Shown piece after piece: positions 17,503 through 25,267 of a DNA stretch of 40,564 nt. Below the pieces are notes generated by a model. The model was given only the letters and a program-made list of their open reading frames with translations, did not search any database and was not told the DNA's origin. How positions within the stretch are numbered: the stretch's first letter is position 1; every line of letters starts with the position of its first letter. Origin of the DNA: Sulfobacillus benefaciens. GTDB taxonomy: Bacteria; Bacillota; Sulfobacillia; Sulfobacillales; Sulfobacillaceae. Location of the stretch: contig PXYT01000032.1 in the NCBI GenBank assembly GCA_003023725.1, forward strand, positions 1 through 40,564. Direction: 5' to 3'. A program made the position numbers and the translations under genes.

Positions 17503-19242
17503 ATGTTGGGCCGCACACATTATGCCGCGGAGGTTAACGAAAAAATCGAGGGAGAAACCGTGACAGTGGCGGGGTGGGTGCATCGCCGCCGTGACCATGG
17601 AGGACTAATATTTATTGATTTGCGGGATCGCAGCGGTTTGGTGCAAGTGGTCGCCGAACCCGCCCAAGAAGAAAATTTTCGGCAACTCGACCGCGTGCGC
17701 TCGGAATTCGTGGTCACAGTAGAGGGTGAAGTCAAAAGGCGGCCGGAAGGAATGGAGAACAGGGAACTGCCTTCGGGTCTGGTGGAGATTGAACCGCACC
17801 GGGTAGAGGTTTTATCGGAAGCCAAGACGCCTCCTTTTATGCCGCAAGATGCCGAGTCAGTGGATGAGATGCTGCGTCTTAAATACCGTTATATCGATTT
17901 GCGGCGTTTGGGCTTGTTAAATAACTTTATTTTAAGGGATCGAGTGTTAATGGCGGTCCGTCGGTTTTTTCACGACCATGGTTTTTTGGATGTCGAGACC
18001 CCGGCCTTGGCACGATCCACGCCGGAGGGGGCTCGAGATTTCCTGGTTCCGAGCCGCCTGCAACCAGGGACTTTTTACGCTTTGCCGCAAAGTCCCCAGA
18101 TTTTTAAGCAATTATTAATGGTATCGGGATTCGATCGCTACTATCAAATTGCAAAAGTGTTCCGGGATGAAGATCTTCGGGCCGACCGCCAGCCTGAATT
18201 TACCCAAATAGATGTGGAAATGTCGTTCATGACTCAGGATCAAATCCTTGACATGATGGAGTCCATGGTTCATTTCGTTTTCCAGGAAAGTATGGGAGTG
18301 ACTCTGGATCCATTTCCACGCATAACTTGGCATGAGGCCATGGAGGGTTATGGATCCGACAAACCCGATTTACGTGCAGGAGAAAGACTGTGGAATCTAA
18401 CGAAGGTGGTCGAGGCTCATGTTTCATGGCCGATTCTTCGCGAGGCGCCTTTTGTGGGAGGTGTGGTGTTTCGGGATTACCAGCCGTCACGAAAACAACT
18501 GGACATTTGGACGAATATGGCCAAAGATCTCGGAGCCGGTGGGCTCATCTGGCTAGTCAAGTCACCAGGACAAACACGATCATCCGCAGGGAAATGGCTG
18601 AGTCCGGAAGAAGTGAAGGAATTGGCGGATGCGGTGGAGCTGCAGGACGGGGATGTCTTATTGCTCGTTGCAGGTGAAAAATATCCGAGCCTTGGTGTCT
18701 TAGGCCAATTGCGTCTGGAGTTTGCTCGTCGGGAAGATCGGTTGAATGAAGGGTGGCGCTTTCTTTGGGTGACTGACTTTCCTTTGTTCGAGTGGTCACA
18801 AGAAGAGAACCGTCTCGTATCGGCGCATCATCCCTTTACGATGCCGCACCCCAGCGACATTGACCTTATTGAGACTGAACCATTGGCTGTTCGCTCACAA
18901 GCTTATGACGTCGTACTCAATGGTACCGAGTTGGCTTCGGGCAGCTTGAGGATTTTTCAGCCTCAACTTCAGTCCCGGATCTTTTCAACACTGGGACTGA
19001 AACCAGAGGAGATTGAAGAAAAGTTTGGATTTCTCATCCAGGCATTCCAATACGGAGCGCCGCCGCATGGGGGGATTGCGTTCGGTCTGGATCGAATGGT
19101 GATGTTAATGGCGGGAGCCAAAAGCCTTAGGGAAGTGATTGCTTTTCCGAAAACGGCGCGGGGAGTTGATCCCTTGATGAATTCTCCCAGTTCCGTGGCC
19201 CTCGCTCAACTGGAGGAAGTCGGGATACAAATCAAGAAATGA
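17503..19242 (+). CDS. aspS: Aspartyl-tRNA synthetase, possibly non-discriminating
   Basis: Bacterial-type AspRS of 579 residues: N-terminal OB-fold anticodon domain (WVHRRRDHGG at 25-34), class II catalytic core with FRDEDLRADRQPEFTQID near 221-238, the GAD insertion domain about 285-410, and motif 3 GGIAFGLDRMVML. At position 32 there is His where discriminating enzymes usually have Leu. In studied AspRSs His at this place goes with charging of both tRNA-Asp and tRNA-Asn, which would require GatCAB to make Asn-tRNA. The start ATG 17503 has GAGGAGG at 17486-17492. It is the last gene of the block and is followed by a terminator. Confidence 0.95.
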   Translation: MLGRTHYAAEVNEKIEGETVTVAGWVHRRRDHGGLIFIDLRDRSGLVQVVAEPAQEENFRQLDRVRSEFVVTVEGEVKRRPEGMENRELPSGLVEIEPHRVEVLSEAKTPPFMPQDAESVDEMLRLKYRYIDLRRLGLLNNFILRDRVLMAVRRFFHDHGFLDVETPALARSTPEGARDFLVPSRLQPGTFYALPQSPQIFKQLLMVSGFDRYYQIAKVFRDEDLRADRQPEFTQIDVEMSFMTQDQILDMMESMVHFVFQESMGVTLDPFPRITWHEAMEGYGSDKPDLRAGERLWNLTKVVEAHVSWPILREAPFVGGVVFRDYQPSRKQLDIWTNMAKDLGAGGLIWLVKSPGQTRSSAGKWLSPEEVKELADAVELQDGDVLLLVAGEKYPSLGVLGQLRLEFARREDRLNEGWRFLWVTDFPLFEWSQEENRLVSAHHPFTMPHPSDIDLIETEPLAVRSQAYDVVLNGTELASGSLRIFQPQLQSRIFSTLGLKPEEIEEKFGFLIQAFQYGAPPHGGIAFGLDRMVMLMAGAKSLREVIAFPKTARGVDPLMNSPSSVALAQLEEVGIQIKK

Positions 19243-19280
19243 AGACAGCGAACCTCGACCCAATATCGGACGCAAAACGG

Positions 19281-19312
19281 AACGGAGCCTTCCACCCGAA
19301 CGGCTCCGTTTT
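19281..19312 (+). terminator. Rho-independent terminator after aspS
   Basis: AACGGAGCC (19281-19289) pairs perfectly with GGCTCCGTT (19302-19310), loop of 12 bases, then TT in a TTTT run. Located 39 bases after the aspS stop. Confidence 0.75.
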
Positions 19313-19485
19313 GTAGGCCGATGTGGGATTGCCTCAATATAACCCAACTAATGGATAATCGAATGGCGTTAGGAACCGCACCTTGGCACCTAATAGTTCA
19401 TAATGGGGATTATGTTTAAAGATAATTAGGGGAAGTCATGGATTTCCCGGGCTAGATTGCTAACAGTGGGCGAAGTGAGATCCTT

Positions 19486-19515
19486 TTGTCAATCCCCGCT
19501 AACTTGTCATACAAT
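19486..19515 (+). promoter_or_regulatory. Sigma-A promoter of the sulfocyanin-like membrane protein gene
   Basis: TTGTCA (19486-19491), 18-base spacer, TACAAT (19510-19515): five of six matches in each hexamer. Predicted start near 19522, leaving a leader of about 37 bases with AGGAG before the ATG. Confidence 0.6.
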
Positions 19516-19558
19516 CTATTATGTCAACGAAAGCAAATTGAACTAGGAGATACGGACA

Positions 19559-21283
19559 ATGCCCTATTCACTATTGGATCATATCAATCCGGTCACATTG
19601 CATGTATTTTATGTCTCCCTGTTTCAGGTTACCGGAGTCCTCCTTCTTCTCGTTTTACTGGGATGGTTTTGGACGCGGATGCAATACCGGGTTAATGGAG
19701 AGTCACCAAAATCTCACGGAGAGGATTCCTTGAATCAAAGTGCGGAGTATCCTAAGGGATACCGCATTTTGTGGTGGGGACTGGGACTGCTTTGGCTGAT
19801 TGACGGGCTACTGCAGGCTCAACCTCCGATGGCAACGAGCATGTTCGTCGATATGGACGTGGCAACGAATGTGTCCTCTCAGCCACACTGGCTCATCGTA
19901 CTGCTGGGCGCCGGCATCCAGGCCTGGACAAGTCACCAGATAGCTTCGGCGATATTTGCGGTGCTCATTCAGATATTTATTGGTATGGCGATTTTGCTGG
20001 GATATAGACGCCGGCTAGGCCGTATTGGCCTGTATGTGTCCTTAATTTGGAGCATACCGGTCTGGATTTATGGGGAAGGACTGGGCAATTTGTTCGCTTC
20101 CGGAGCCTCATGGCTGACGGGAACCCCGGGTGCCGTGGTGTTTTACATATTGGGGGCGATTTGGCTGTTGCTGCCGCCCAGGTACTGGCAATCGGGACAG
20201 GTGGGACGCTGGACACGCTACATCATGGCCGGGATTTGGCTGCTCCTGGCTGTGTTTCAAGCGCTGCCGGGATCGGGCTATTGGTCGTCCACCGGACTTT
20301 ATAATATTTTTCGGCTTAATACCCTTATGCCTCAGCCTGGGATCTTGCTGGCCCCGATTGTGTGGATGATGCATCAGTCCCGTCTTCACCCCGTTTTCTA
20401 CAACGGGATCATGGTTGCGATTATGGCATACATGGGACTGGCAATGCTGTTTAAGAAGACAGGCAAGACGTTTTGGATCGCCAGTGTCGCATGGTTACTG
20501 GCAAGCTGGTGGCTTGGACAGGACTTTGGCATCGTAGGGGGAGTGGGAACAGACCCCCAGTCCGCGCCCCTTGCCCTGCTATTTATGCTGGGAGGGTGGC
20601 ACTATGCCAGCCAAATTGAAACAATCTCCTCGAAAAGGATGCGGACCGGTGTTCGCAGCACAAACCTCACCACCCTCGGCATCGCTTCGACCGGCGTCGT
20701 AACGGCCCTGTTTTTGGTGTTGGGTTTTGCTATTCCTCAAGTTGTTGTCGCCCAGGGCGACAAGCCTGCACCCGTCGTTCACTCCCGGGTTGTGAAGAAA
20801 ACTTCGCCGGATTCTTCCGGACACCCCGTTTCCTCGCGAAAACTGATGCATTCTCCAAAGTGGATGCAATATAATGCGTCTCGCCATCAAGTAGATTTAC
20901 TGTTAAAGGCATCCGTCAACCAGTTTGGCTCATTGGCTTTTGACGGATACGCCAATGGTTTTCTCACTATTACCATTCCCACGGGCTGGACAGTGGATGC
21001 GAGCTTCGTGAACGAGCAGGTTATCTTGAAGAACAGTGCCATGATTGTGCCTTTTTCACAGTTGCGGCACGGAGGGCCTTTTACTCCGGCGTTCAACGGA
21101 GCCAATAGTCCTAATCCGACTCAGGGCGTGGGACACGGTGTGTTTCAGCACTTTCATTTTGTAGCCTCGCATAGCGGTCGGTACGCTGTCGTTAGTGCCG
21201 TTCCCGACGGACAGGCGACTTCGGGGATGTGGGATTATATAATTGTCAAGAATGTGCCAAAACCGACGGTACAGATCAAATAA
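19559..21283 (+). CDS. Polytopic membrane protein with C-terminal degenerate sulfocyanin-like domain
   Basis: A 574-residue protein. Residues 15-37, 70-84, 110-125, 130-148, 155-171, 186-206, 220-236, 260-272, 282-298, 304-320 and 336-350 are hydrophobic, so the N-terminal part spans the membrane about ten times. A further helix at 371-393 precedes a secreted domain of about 180 residues. That domain has the sulfocyanin pattern: FDGYANG (461-467), ITIPTGW (471-477), SPNPTQGVG (517-525) and GMWDY (556-560). In sulfocyanins copper is held by His in an LPHS-like site and by Cys and His before GMW. Here the first site is LKNS (490-493), and SAVPDGQATSGM (546-557) has Ser instead of Cys and no His. 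Only the Met remains. The membrane part resembles conserved GEG/PGAV-type proteins of acidophiles; its role is unknown. ATG 19559 follows AGGAG. Confidence 0.75.
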   Translation: MPYSLLDHINPVTLHVFYVSLFQVTGVLLLLVLLGWFWTRMQYRVNGESPKSHGEDSLNQSAEYPKGYRILWWGLGLLWLIDGLLQAQPPMATSMFVDMDVATNVSSQPHWLIVLLGAGIQAWTSHQIASAIFAVLIQIFIGMAILLGYRRRLGRIGLYVSLIWSIPVWIYGEGLGNLFASGASWLTGTPGAVVFYILGAIWLLLPPRYWQSGQVGRWTRYIMAGIWLLLAVFQALPGSGYWSSTGLYNIFRLNTLMPQPGILLAPIVWMMHQSRLHPVFYNGIMVAIMAYMGLAMLFKKTGKTFWIASVAWLLASWWLGQDFGIVGGVGTDPQSAPLALLFMLGGWHYASQIETISSKRMRTGVRSTNLTTLGIASTGVVTALFLVLGFAIPQVVVAQGDKPAPVVHSRVVKKTSPDSSGHPVSSRKLMHSPKWMQYNASRHQVDLLLKASVNQFGSLAFDGYANGFLTITIPTGWTVDASFVNEQVILKNSAMIVPFSQLRHGGPFTPAFNGANSPNPTQGVGHGVFQHFHFVASHSGRYAVVSAVPDGQATSGMWDYIIVKNVPKPTVQIK

Positions 21284-21285
21284 GA

Positions 21286-21334
21286 CGAGGGAATGCCGCC
21301 CTCGACGGGGATCCCGCGGGGCGGCTATCCCCGC
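21286..21334. terminator. Tandem stem-loops between convergent genes
   Basis: CGAGGG (21286-21291) pairs with CCCTCG (21299-21304), and GCGGGG (21316-21321) with CCCCGC (21329-21334). The first, read on the - strand, is followed by a short T-rich run (TCTTATTTG), so it may end the holin-like transcript; + strand activity is less clear as there is no T run. Confidence 0.4.
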
Positions 21335-21336
21335 CA

Positions 21337-21669
21337 TTACCGGACCGCTGTCGGGATGAAAAGATCAACGAGCCCAATTACGAAAGCCGCAATCAAGGCG
21401 CCGAGAATAGAGACATGCATGGCGGGGACAAGAAACTGGGTAAAATAGATCACCACCGCCGAAACCAAAAACCCTACTAGACCACGACCATAGGGAGAAA
21501 TGGATTTGCCAAATATCGCTTCAATAATGTATCCGGCCAAAGCAATAACCAATGCTGCCAGTAATGCCGACCAAAACCCTAAGTGCGAAAACCCGGGCAC
21601 GATATAGCCCATTACCATTAGCACGAGTGCCGCTACGACGAACCGAACAATCATTCCAATCCAACTCAC
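21337..21669 (-). CDS. Small four-helix membrane protein, holin-like/YvlD-type
   Basis: The only gene on the - strand. The 110-residue protein has four predicted membrane helices with short loops and a pattern close to the YvlD / phage holin family 4 group (VPGF after helix 1, GYIIEAIFGK, then SPYGRGLVGF, and a final LVDLFIP). In this family the function is unknown; a true phage holin role is not implied, as there are no phage genes nearby. The start GTG 21669 is chosen since AAAGGAGG lies 8 bases upstream; the GTG at 21678 would be directly next to that site. It is convergent with the sulfocyanin-like gene and divergent from the DUF3243-like gene. Confidence 0.7.
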   Translation of the reverse strand: MSWIGMIVRFVVAALVLMVMGYIVPGFSHLGFWSALLAALVIALAGYIIEAIFGKSISPYGRGLVGFLVSAVVIYFTQFLVPAMHVSILGALIAAFVIGLVDLFIPTAVR

Positions 21670-21819
21670 TTCGCTCACCTCCTTTACGCTGCGATTTAGT
21701 GTGGCTTGAGGGCACTGGAATTATTCCTCTCATAGTTTGCCCGTAAAGTGAACAGACTACCTGTGGAACCTTGCTCTAAAAAGCAAGAGTTTCTGACACT
21801 TTTATAGGGAGGGATTCTT

Positions 21820-22071
21820 TTGGCTAAGGGTGTTCCGGGATCGTTTCGGGACTTAAAGTCCCGTACGGCTGAAAAGCTCCGAAAAGGGGAAAATGACGTT
21901 CCCGAGGATGTGGTTGAGATGGGTAACTCTATGCTGAATGCCGGGGTGGAACCTAAGAGTCCGCAGGACCGTGTGGCAAAACGGATGTGGAAAAATAGCG
22001 GACCTCGGGAAAAAGAAGCATTGGCCGGTATGGTCACCCGCATGGCCAAGGATGACAACGAGAAGTCTTAA
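21820..22071 (+). CDS. Small DUF3243-like protein
   Basis: An 83-residue charged protein without membrane segments. Its second half (VEPKSPQDRVAKRMW, then EKEALAGMVTRMAK) resembles the DUF3243 family, such as Bacillus YmfJ, which has a VDPKNPEERVLKELW-like stretch. The function is unknown for the family. The start TTG 21820 is supported by AGGGAGGG (21807-21813) 6 bases upstream. It is followed by a hairpin and then by the 6S RNA gene. Transcribed divergently from the small membrane protein gene, with 150 bases between them. Confidence 0.65.
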   Translation: MAKGVPGSFRDLKSRTAEKLRKGENDVPEDVVEMGNSMLNAGVEPKSPQDRVAKRMWKNSGPREKEALAGMVTRMAKDDNEKS

Positions 22072-22093
22072 CAATAACCTCCTTTCCGAATCG

Positions 22094-22133
22094 ATTCCCG
22101 TCAAGGCAAATTATTGCTTTGGCGGGAATTCTT
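22094..22133 (+). terminator. Probable terminator after the DUF3243-like gene
   Basis: A 15-bp stem with two wobble pairs: ATTCCCGTCAAGGCA (22094-22108) against TGCTTTGGCGGGAAT (22115-22129), with a 6-base loop and a short TCTT tail. The tail is weak but the stem is long and its position is right. Confidence 0.5.
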
Positions 22134-22147
22134 AATCGAATGAATGG

Positions 22148-22176
22148 TTGCATATAGACCAGCTGATCACTATAAT
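22148..22176 (+). promoter_or_regulatory. Sigma-A promoter of the 6S RNA gene
   Basis: TTGCAT (22148-22153), exactly 17 bases, TATAAT (22171-22176). Predicted transcription start about 22183. There is no ribosome binding site or ORF downstream until trxA, as expected for an RNA gene. Confidence 0.75.
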
Positions 22177-22182
22177 AAAGGG

Positions 22183-22366
22183 TAACAATCCGGCTGTGTG
22201 CGTGAAGGCGACCGATATGTTTTGAGCCAACACCAGAACATAGGGAACCTGATCCTCAGTTAATGGCCGTCCTGCCCCGTCTTGAGGGGACTGCGAAAGT
22301 TAACGGGAGGTACCCACCTGCTTAAGAGCAGGTTCAAAACGTCGGTGTTGCACGGCATGGCGGGAA
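22183..22366 (+). ncRNA. ssrS: 6S RNA
   Basis: 6S RNA binds housekeeping RNA polymerase by mimicking an open promoter and dampens transcription in stationary phase. The about 184-base region has the diagnostic layout: TTTTGAGCC (near 22219-22227) pairs with GGTTCAAAA (near 22331-22339) to form the closing stem, extended by ACCGAT with GTCGGT. The large central bubble is bounded on the 5' side by GGGAACCTG and on the 3' side by TACCCACCTG, as in Firmicute 6S RNAs. A distal arm (GTCCTGCCCCGTCTTGAGGGGAC) lies beyond. It has its own promoter and a strong terminator at 22370. The ends are approximate. A T-box was considered and rejected. Confidence 0.82.
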
Positions 22367-22369
22367 ATG

Positions 22370-22409
22370 AAAGAGAAGATGGGTAACCTATCTTCTCTTT
22401 CTTTCGTTT
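22370..22409 (+). terminator. Rho-independent terminator of the 6S RNA gene
   Basis: Perfect 11-bp stem AAAGAGAAGAT (22370-22380) with ATCTTCTCTTT (22390-22400); the loop GGGTAACCT can pair further. It is followed by CTTTCGTTTC. Placed directly between the 6S RNA and trxA; some readthrough could feed trxA. Confidence 0.8.
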
Positions 22410-22447
22410 CCCTGGTAATATCGAGGGTGAAATTGGAGGCGAATTCT

Positions 22448-22768
22448 TTGACAGATAATGTGGTTGTAGTCAGTCAAGCAAATTTTCACAGGATAATTGA
22501 AGACTCTGCGAATCCTGTGGTGGTGGATTTTTGGGCAGCATGGTGTGTTCCTTGCCGGATGATAAGCCCGATTTTGGAGGAATTGGCTCGAGAAAGGCAG
22601 GAAGCCATTACGATTGCCAAGCTAAACGTTGATGAGAATCCTACGATTGCCGCCGAATACGGCGTTATGAGTATACCGACATTAATAAAATTCCAAGACG
22701 GTCAAGAGACTGCCCGTGTCGTGGGGGCGTTGCCAAAGGCCCAATTGCTAAAGAAGTTGGGATTATGA
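22448..22768 (+). CDS. trxA: Thioredoxin
   Basis: Cytoplasmic disulfide reductase, 106 residues, the classical thioredoxin length. The active site is WCVPC near 30-34 rather than WCGPC, so the residue after the first Cys is Val, which may shift the redox potential. The cis-proline segment MSIPTL is present. The start is TTG 22448, with GGAGG (22435-22439) 8 bases upstream; the longer open frame reaching back into the 6S terminator has no support. The stop overlaps the ltaE start (ATGA at 22765), so the two are translationally coupled. A possible extended -10 (TGGTAATAT at 22413-22421) might give it its own promoter. Confidence 0.95.
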   Translation: MTDNVVVVSQANFHRIIEDSANPVVVDFWAAWCVPCRMISPILEELARERQEAITIAKLNVDENPTIAAEYGVMSIPTLIKFQDGQETARVVGALPKAQLLKKLGL

Positions 22769-23796
22769 ACAATATCGCCCACACTTATGTTGATTTGCGT
22801 TCAGATACAGTAACACGTCCAACGCCAGCCATGCGTGAAGCGATGTACCGCGCAGAGGTTGGCGACGACGTCTATGGGGAAGATCCGACGGTAAATCGGC
22901 TTGAAGAGTATGCAGCGCACATACTCGGCAAGGAAGCCAGTGTGTTTGTGCCGTCGGGGACGATGGCCAACCAAATTGCCATCTTGACTCATACCCAGCG
23001 CGGAGACGAAGTCTTCATTCATCGCGACAACCACATCTTTTACTATGAGGGGGGAGCGGCGGCGATGTGGTCGCAAGCCACATTCAACCAGTTAAATGGG
23101 CCACAAGGCTTGATGACTGCGGATGAGCTGGAGGCCAGCATTCGCCCTCGCAACATTCATCACCCTCGTCCGCGCCTGTTGGCCCTGGAAAACACCCATA
23201 ACCGGGCCGGAGGAGCCGCCATTTCTCGCGAACGCTTTTTTCCCCTCGTTCAGGTTGCCCGGCGTCATGATCTGAGTGTTCATCTGGACGGAGCACGCAT
23301 TGCCAATGCGGCAGTGGCTCTGAACGTCGATATCCGGGAATTGACGCAGGATGTGGATTCCGTATCCATGTGCCTGTCCAAAGGTTTGGGCGCACCTGTG
23401 GGGTCGGTGGTGGCGGGGACGCGGGATTACATTGATCAGGCCCGTGTCTACCGGAAGTGGCTCGGGGGAGGCATGCGTCAGGCCGGCATCATAGCAGCTG
23501 CGGGGATTTACGCACTGGACAAGCATATAAATCGTCTTGCCGAGGATCATGGGCGCGCACGATATCTGGCTCAACAGCTGCAATCTTTGGGTTACCACGT
23601 CGATATGCCCTTGGTGCCCACCAATATGGTCATGGTGGACCTTGACAGATCGGCAGACGAATTCATCGCCGCTTTGAGAACCAGAGAAATCCTTGTGGGG
23701 GCTATGGGGGCAAAGCGCCTTCGGCTCGTCACGCATCTCGATGTCGATGATGAGGGAATAGAGCGTACTATTGCGGCCTTTTCACGGCTTTTCTGA
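22765..23796 (+). CDS. ltaE: Low-specificity L-threonine aldolase (beta-eliminating lyase family)
   Basis: A PLP enzyme that splits L-threonine or L-allo-threonine to glycine and acetaldehyde. The 343-residue protein opens with DLRSDTVTRPT (10-20), the family hallmark. It has GDDVYGEDP (33-41), FVPSGTMANQ (61-70) and the PLP lysine K206 in SKGLGAPVGS. Length and motifs are canonical. It starts in the trxA stop codon (ATGA). The close linkage to thioredoxin is unusual and may simply reflect a compact operon. Stereospecificity cannot be read from the sequence. Confidence 0.93.
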   Translation: MNNIAHTYVDLRSDTVTRPTPAMREAMYRAEVGDDVYGEDPTVNRLEEYAAHILGKEASVFVPSGTMANQIAILTHTQRGDEVFIHRDNHIFYYEGGAAAMWSQATFNQLNGPQGLMTADELEASIRPRNIHHPRPRLLALENTHNRAGGAAISRERFFPLVQVARRHDLSVHLDGARIANAAVALNVDIRELTQDVDSVSMCLSKGLGAPVGSVVAGTRDYIDQARVYRKWLGGGMRQAGIIAAAGIYALDKHINRLAEDHGRARYLAQQLQSLGYHVDMPLVPTNMVMVDLDRSADEFIAALRTREILVGAMGAKRLRLVTHLDVDDEGIERTIAAFSRLF

Positions 23797-23816
23797 TCTT
23801 GAAAGGATGATTCCAG

Positions 23817-25130
23817 GTGCCCAATGATTTATTTACCAGTGCCGGAGAGGCCAGCCGGGAACAGAACGCGCCACTGGCATGGAAGCTGCGACCGCGGAGC
23901 CTGGATGAGGTAATTGGCCAGGAACATCTGAGCGGACCTCACGGGGTAATTCGGTCCATGTTGAAAGGCCAGGTCCGGTCAATCATTTTTCACGGGCCGG
24001 CGGGAACCGGAAAGACCACCCTGGCAAGAATTGTTGCGGAGAAGGCGCGCCTGTCCTTTATCGAACTGTCGGCGATTGACAGCGGTGTAAAGGAAGTACG
24101 ATCTATTTCCGAACGCGCCCGTGAGCAGTGGAATCTGCACGGTCGCGGCACTTTGCTTTTTTTGGACGAAATTCACCGATTTAACCGGGCTCAACAAGAT
24201 GTCTTACTCCCGTTTGTCGAAGATGGTACTCTGGTATTATTTGGCGCAACCACAGAAAATCCGTGGATATCCATAAACCGAGCATTGCTATCCCGCTGTC
24301 TTTTGCTTGAAGTGAGAGCTCTAGACCAAGAGGCAGTGAAGGCGATCTTAAACCGAGCATGGGAGCGACGGAAGAGCTGGTGGCATCAGGATGGGCGCAT
24401 TGAGGATGGAGTGGTGGACCGGATATCTGTGCGCGTGGGCGGTGACGGAAGGCTTGCTCTCTCTATTTTGGAGCAGATGACACTGCTGGCCGAGGCTCAG
24501 GGCAGTCGGTTACTGGATAACGCTCTCCTCGATCAAGTGATGAATAGCAGCCGTCATTATCATGACAGAATGGGAGATATGCATTACGACCTCACTTCTG
24601 CCTTCATTAAGAGCATGAGAGGATCCGATCCGGATGCGGCTTTGTATTGGTTTGGCCGCTTATTGGTGGGAGGAACGGACCCGCGTTATGTGATGCGCCG
24701 TATTCTGATCCATGCGGCGGAAGATGTCGGTTTAGCTGACCCGATGGCGCTCGTGGTGGCTCAGTCCGCTTGGACAGCTCTCGAGGCTGTCGGCTTGCCG
24801 GAAGCCCGTATTCCCATGGCGGAAGCTGTCTTATATATTGCGTCCGCTCCCAAGTCCAATAGTGTGGTCGCGGCTTTGAGTAAACTTGACGAGGCGCTGG
24901 AAAAATATCCACAAAGTGACGTGCCTCCTTACCTTCGGGACTCGCATTATCACTCCCCCCTCCCCAATGCTCCTTATCTCTATCCTCATGCCTATCCACG
25001 TCATTACGTGAGTCAACGCTATCTTCCCGATGAAATGGGCGAGCTTAGCCTCTACCACGCTACCGATCAGGGATTGGAAAAAGAGGGTAGGAAGTACCTG
25101 CAATCCTTGCACGGCAAGGGATCTGAGTAA
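23817..25130 (+). CDS. rarA: RarA/MgsA, replication-associated AAA+ ATPase
   Basis: A AAA+ protein related to clamp loaders that acts at stalled replication forks and interacts with SSB. The 437-residue protein has Walker A GPAGTGKTT (60-68), Walker B LLFLDEIHRF (113-122) and sensor 1 GATTENPW (about 138-145). The C-terminal MgsA tetramerisation domain contains RGSDPDAALYW and the MAEAVLYIASAPKSN motif. Start: GTG 23817 with GAAAGGA 9 bases upstream. It precedes the Rrf2 gene in Bacillus (yrvN-cymR), while here sdhCAB is inserted between them. Confidence 0.95.
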   Translation: MPNDLFTSAGEASREQNAPLAWKLRPRSLDEVIGQEHLSGPHGVIRSMLKGQVRSIIFHGPAGTGKTTLARIVAEKARLSFIELSAIDSGVKEVRSISERAREQWNLHGRGTLLFLDEIHRFNRAQQDVLLPFVEDGTLVLFGATTENPWISINRALLSRCLLLEVRALDQEAVKAILNRAWERRKSWWHQDGRIEDGVVDRISVRVGGDGRLALSILEQMTLLAEAQGSRLLDNALLDQVMNSSRHYHDRMGDMHYDLTSAFIKSMRGSDPDAALYWFGRLLVGGTDPRYVMRRILIHAAEDVGLADPMALVVAQSAWTALEAVGLPEARIPMAEAVLYIASAPKSNSVVAALSKLDEALEKYPQSDVPPYLRDSHYHSPLPNAPYLYPHAYPRHYVSQRYLPDEMGELSLYHATDQGLEKEGRKYLQSLHGKGSE

Positions 25131-25267
25131 AGTCTGAATCTTTTGGCTACAATGACCTTCAAGTCGGCGCCTGTCGGGTTGCGCTATACTTGACCTTGTA
25201 GTTGGCATGTTTACGCAGTTATGAAATCAATGCAGCATCACGGTTGCTGTTAAAGAGGGGGATGCGA

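Noticed and set aside
21337-21669. Phage holin as a sign of a prophage
   Set aside because: Holin-like names are common for this type of small chromosomal membrane protein, and no phage genes are nearby.
22290-22340. T-box-like GGGAGGTACC motif before trxA
   Set aside because: The flanks lack the complete AGGGTGGNACCGCG motif and a specifier stem, the downstream gene is thioredoxin, and the whole region folds as 6S RNA with matching arms.
23092-23736. 214-codon ORF on the - strand
   Set aside because: Opposite ltaE, which is clearly coding; no ribosome binding site or domain.
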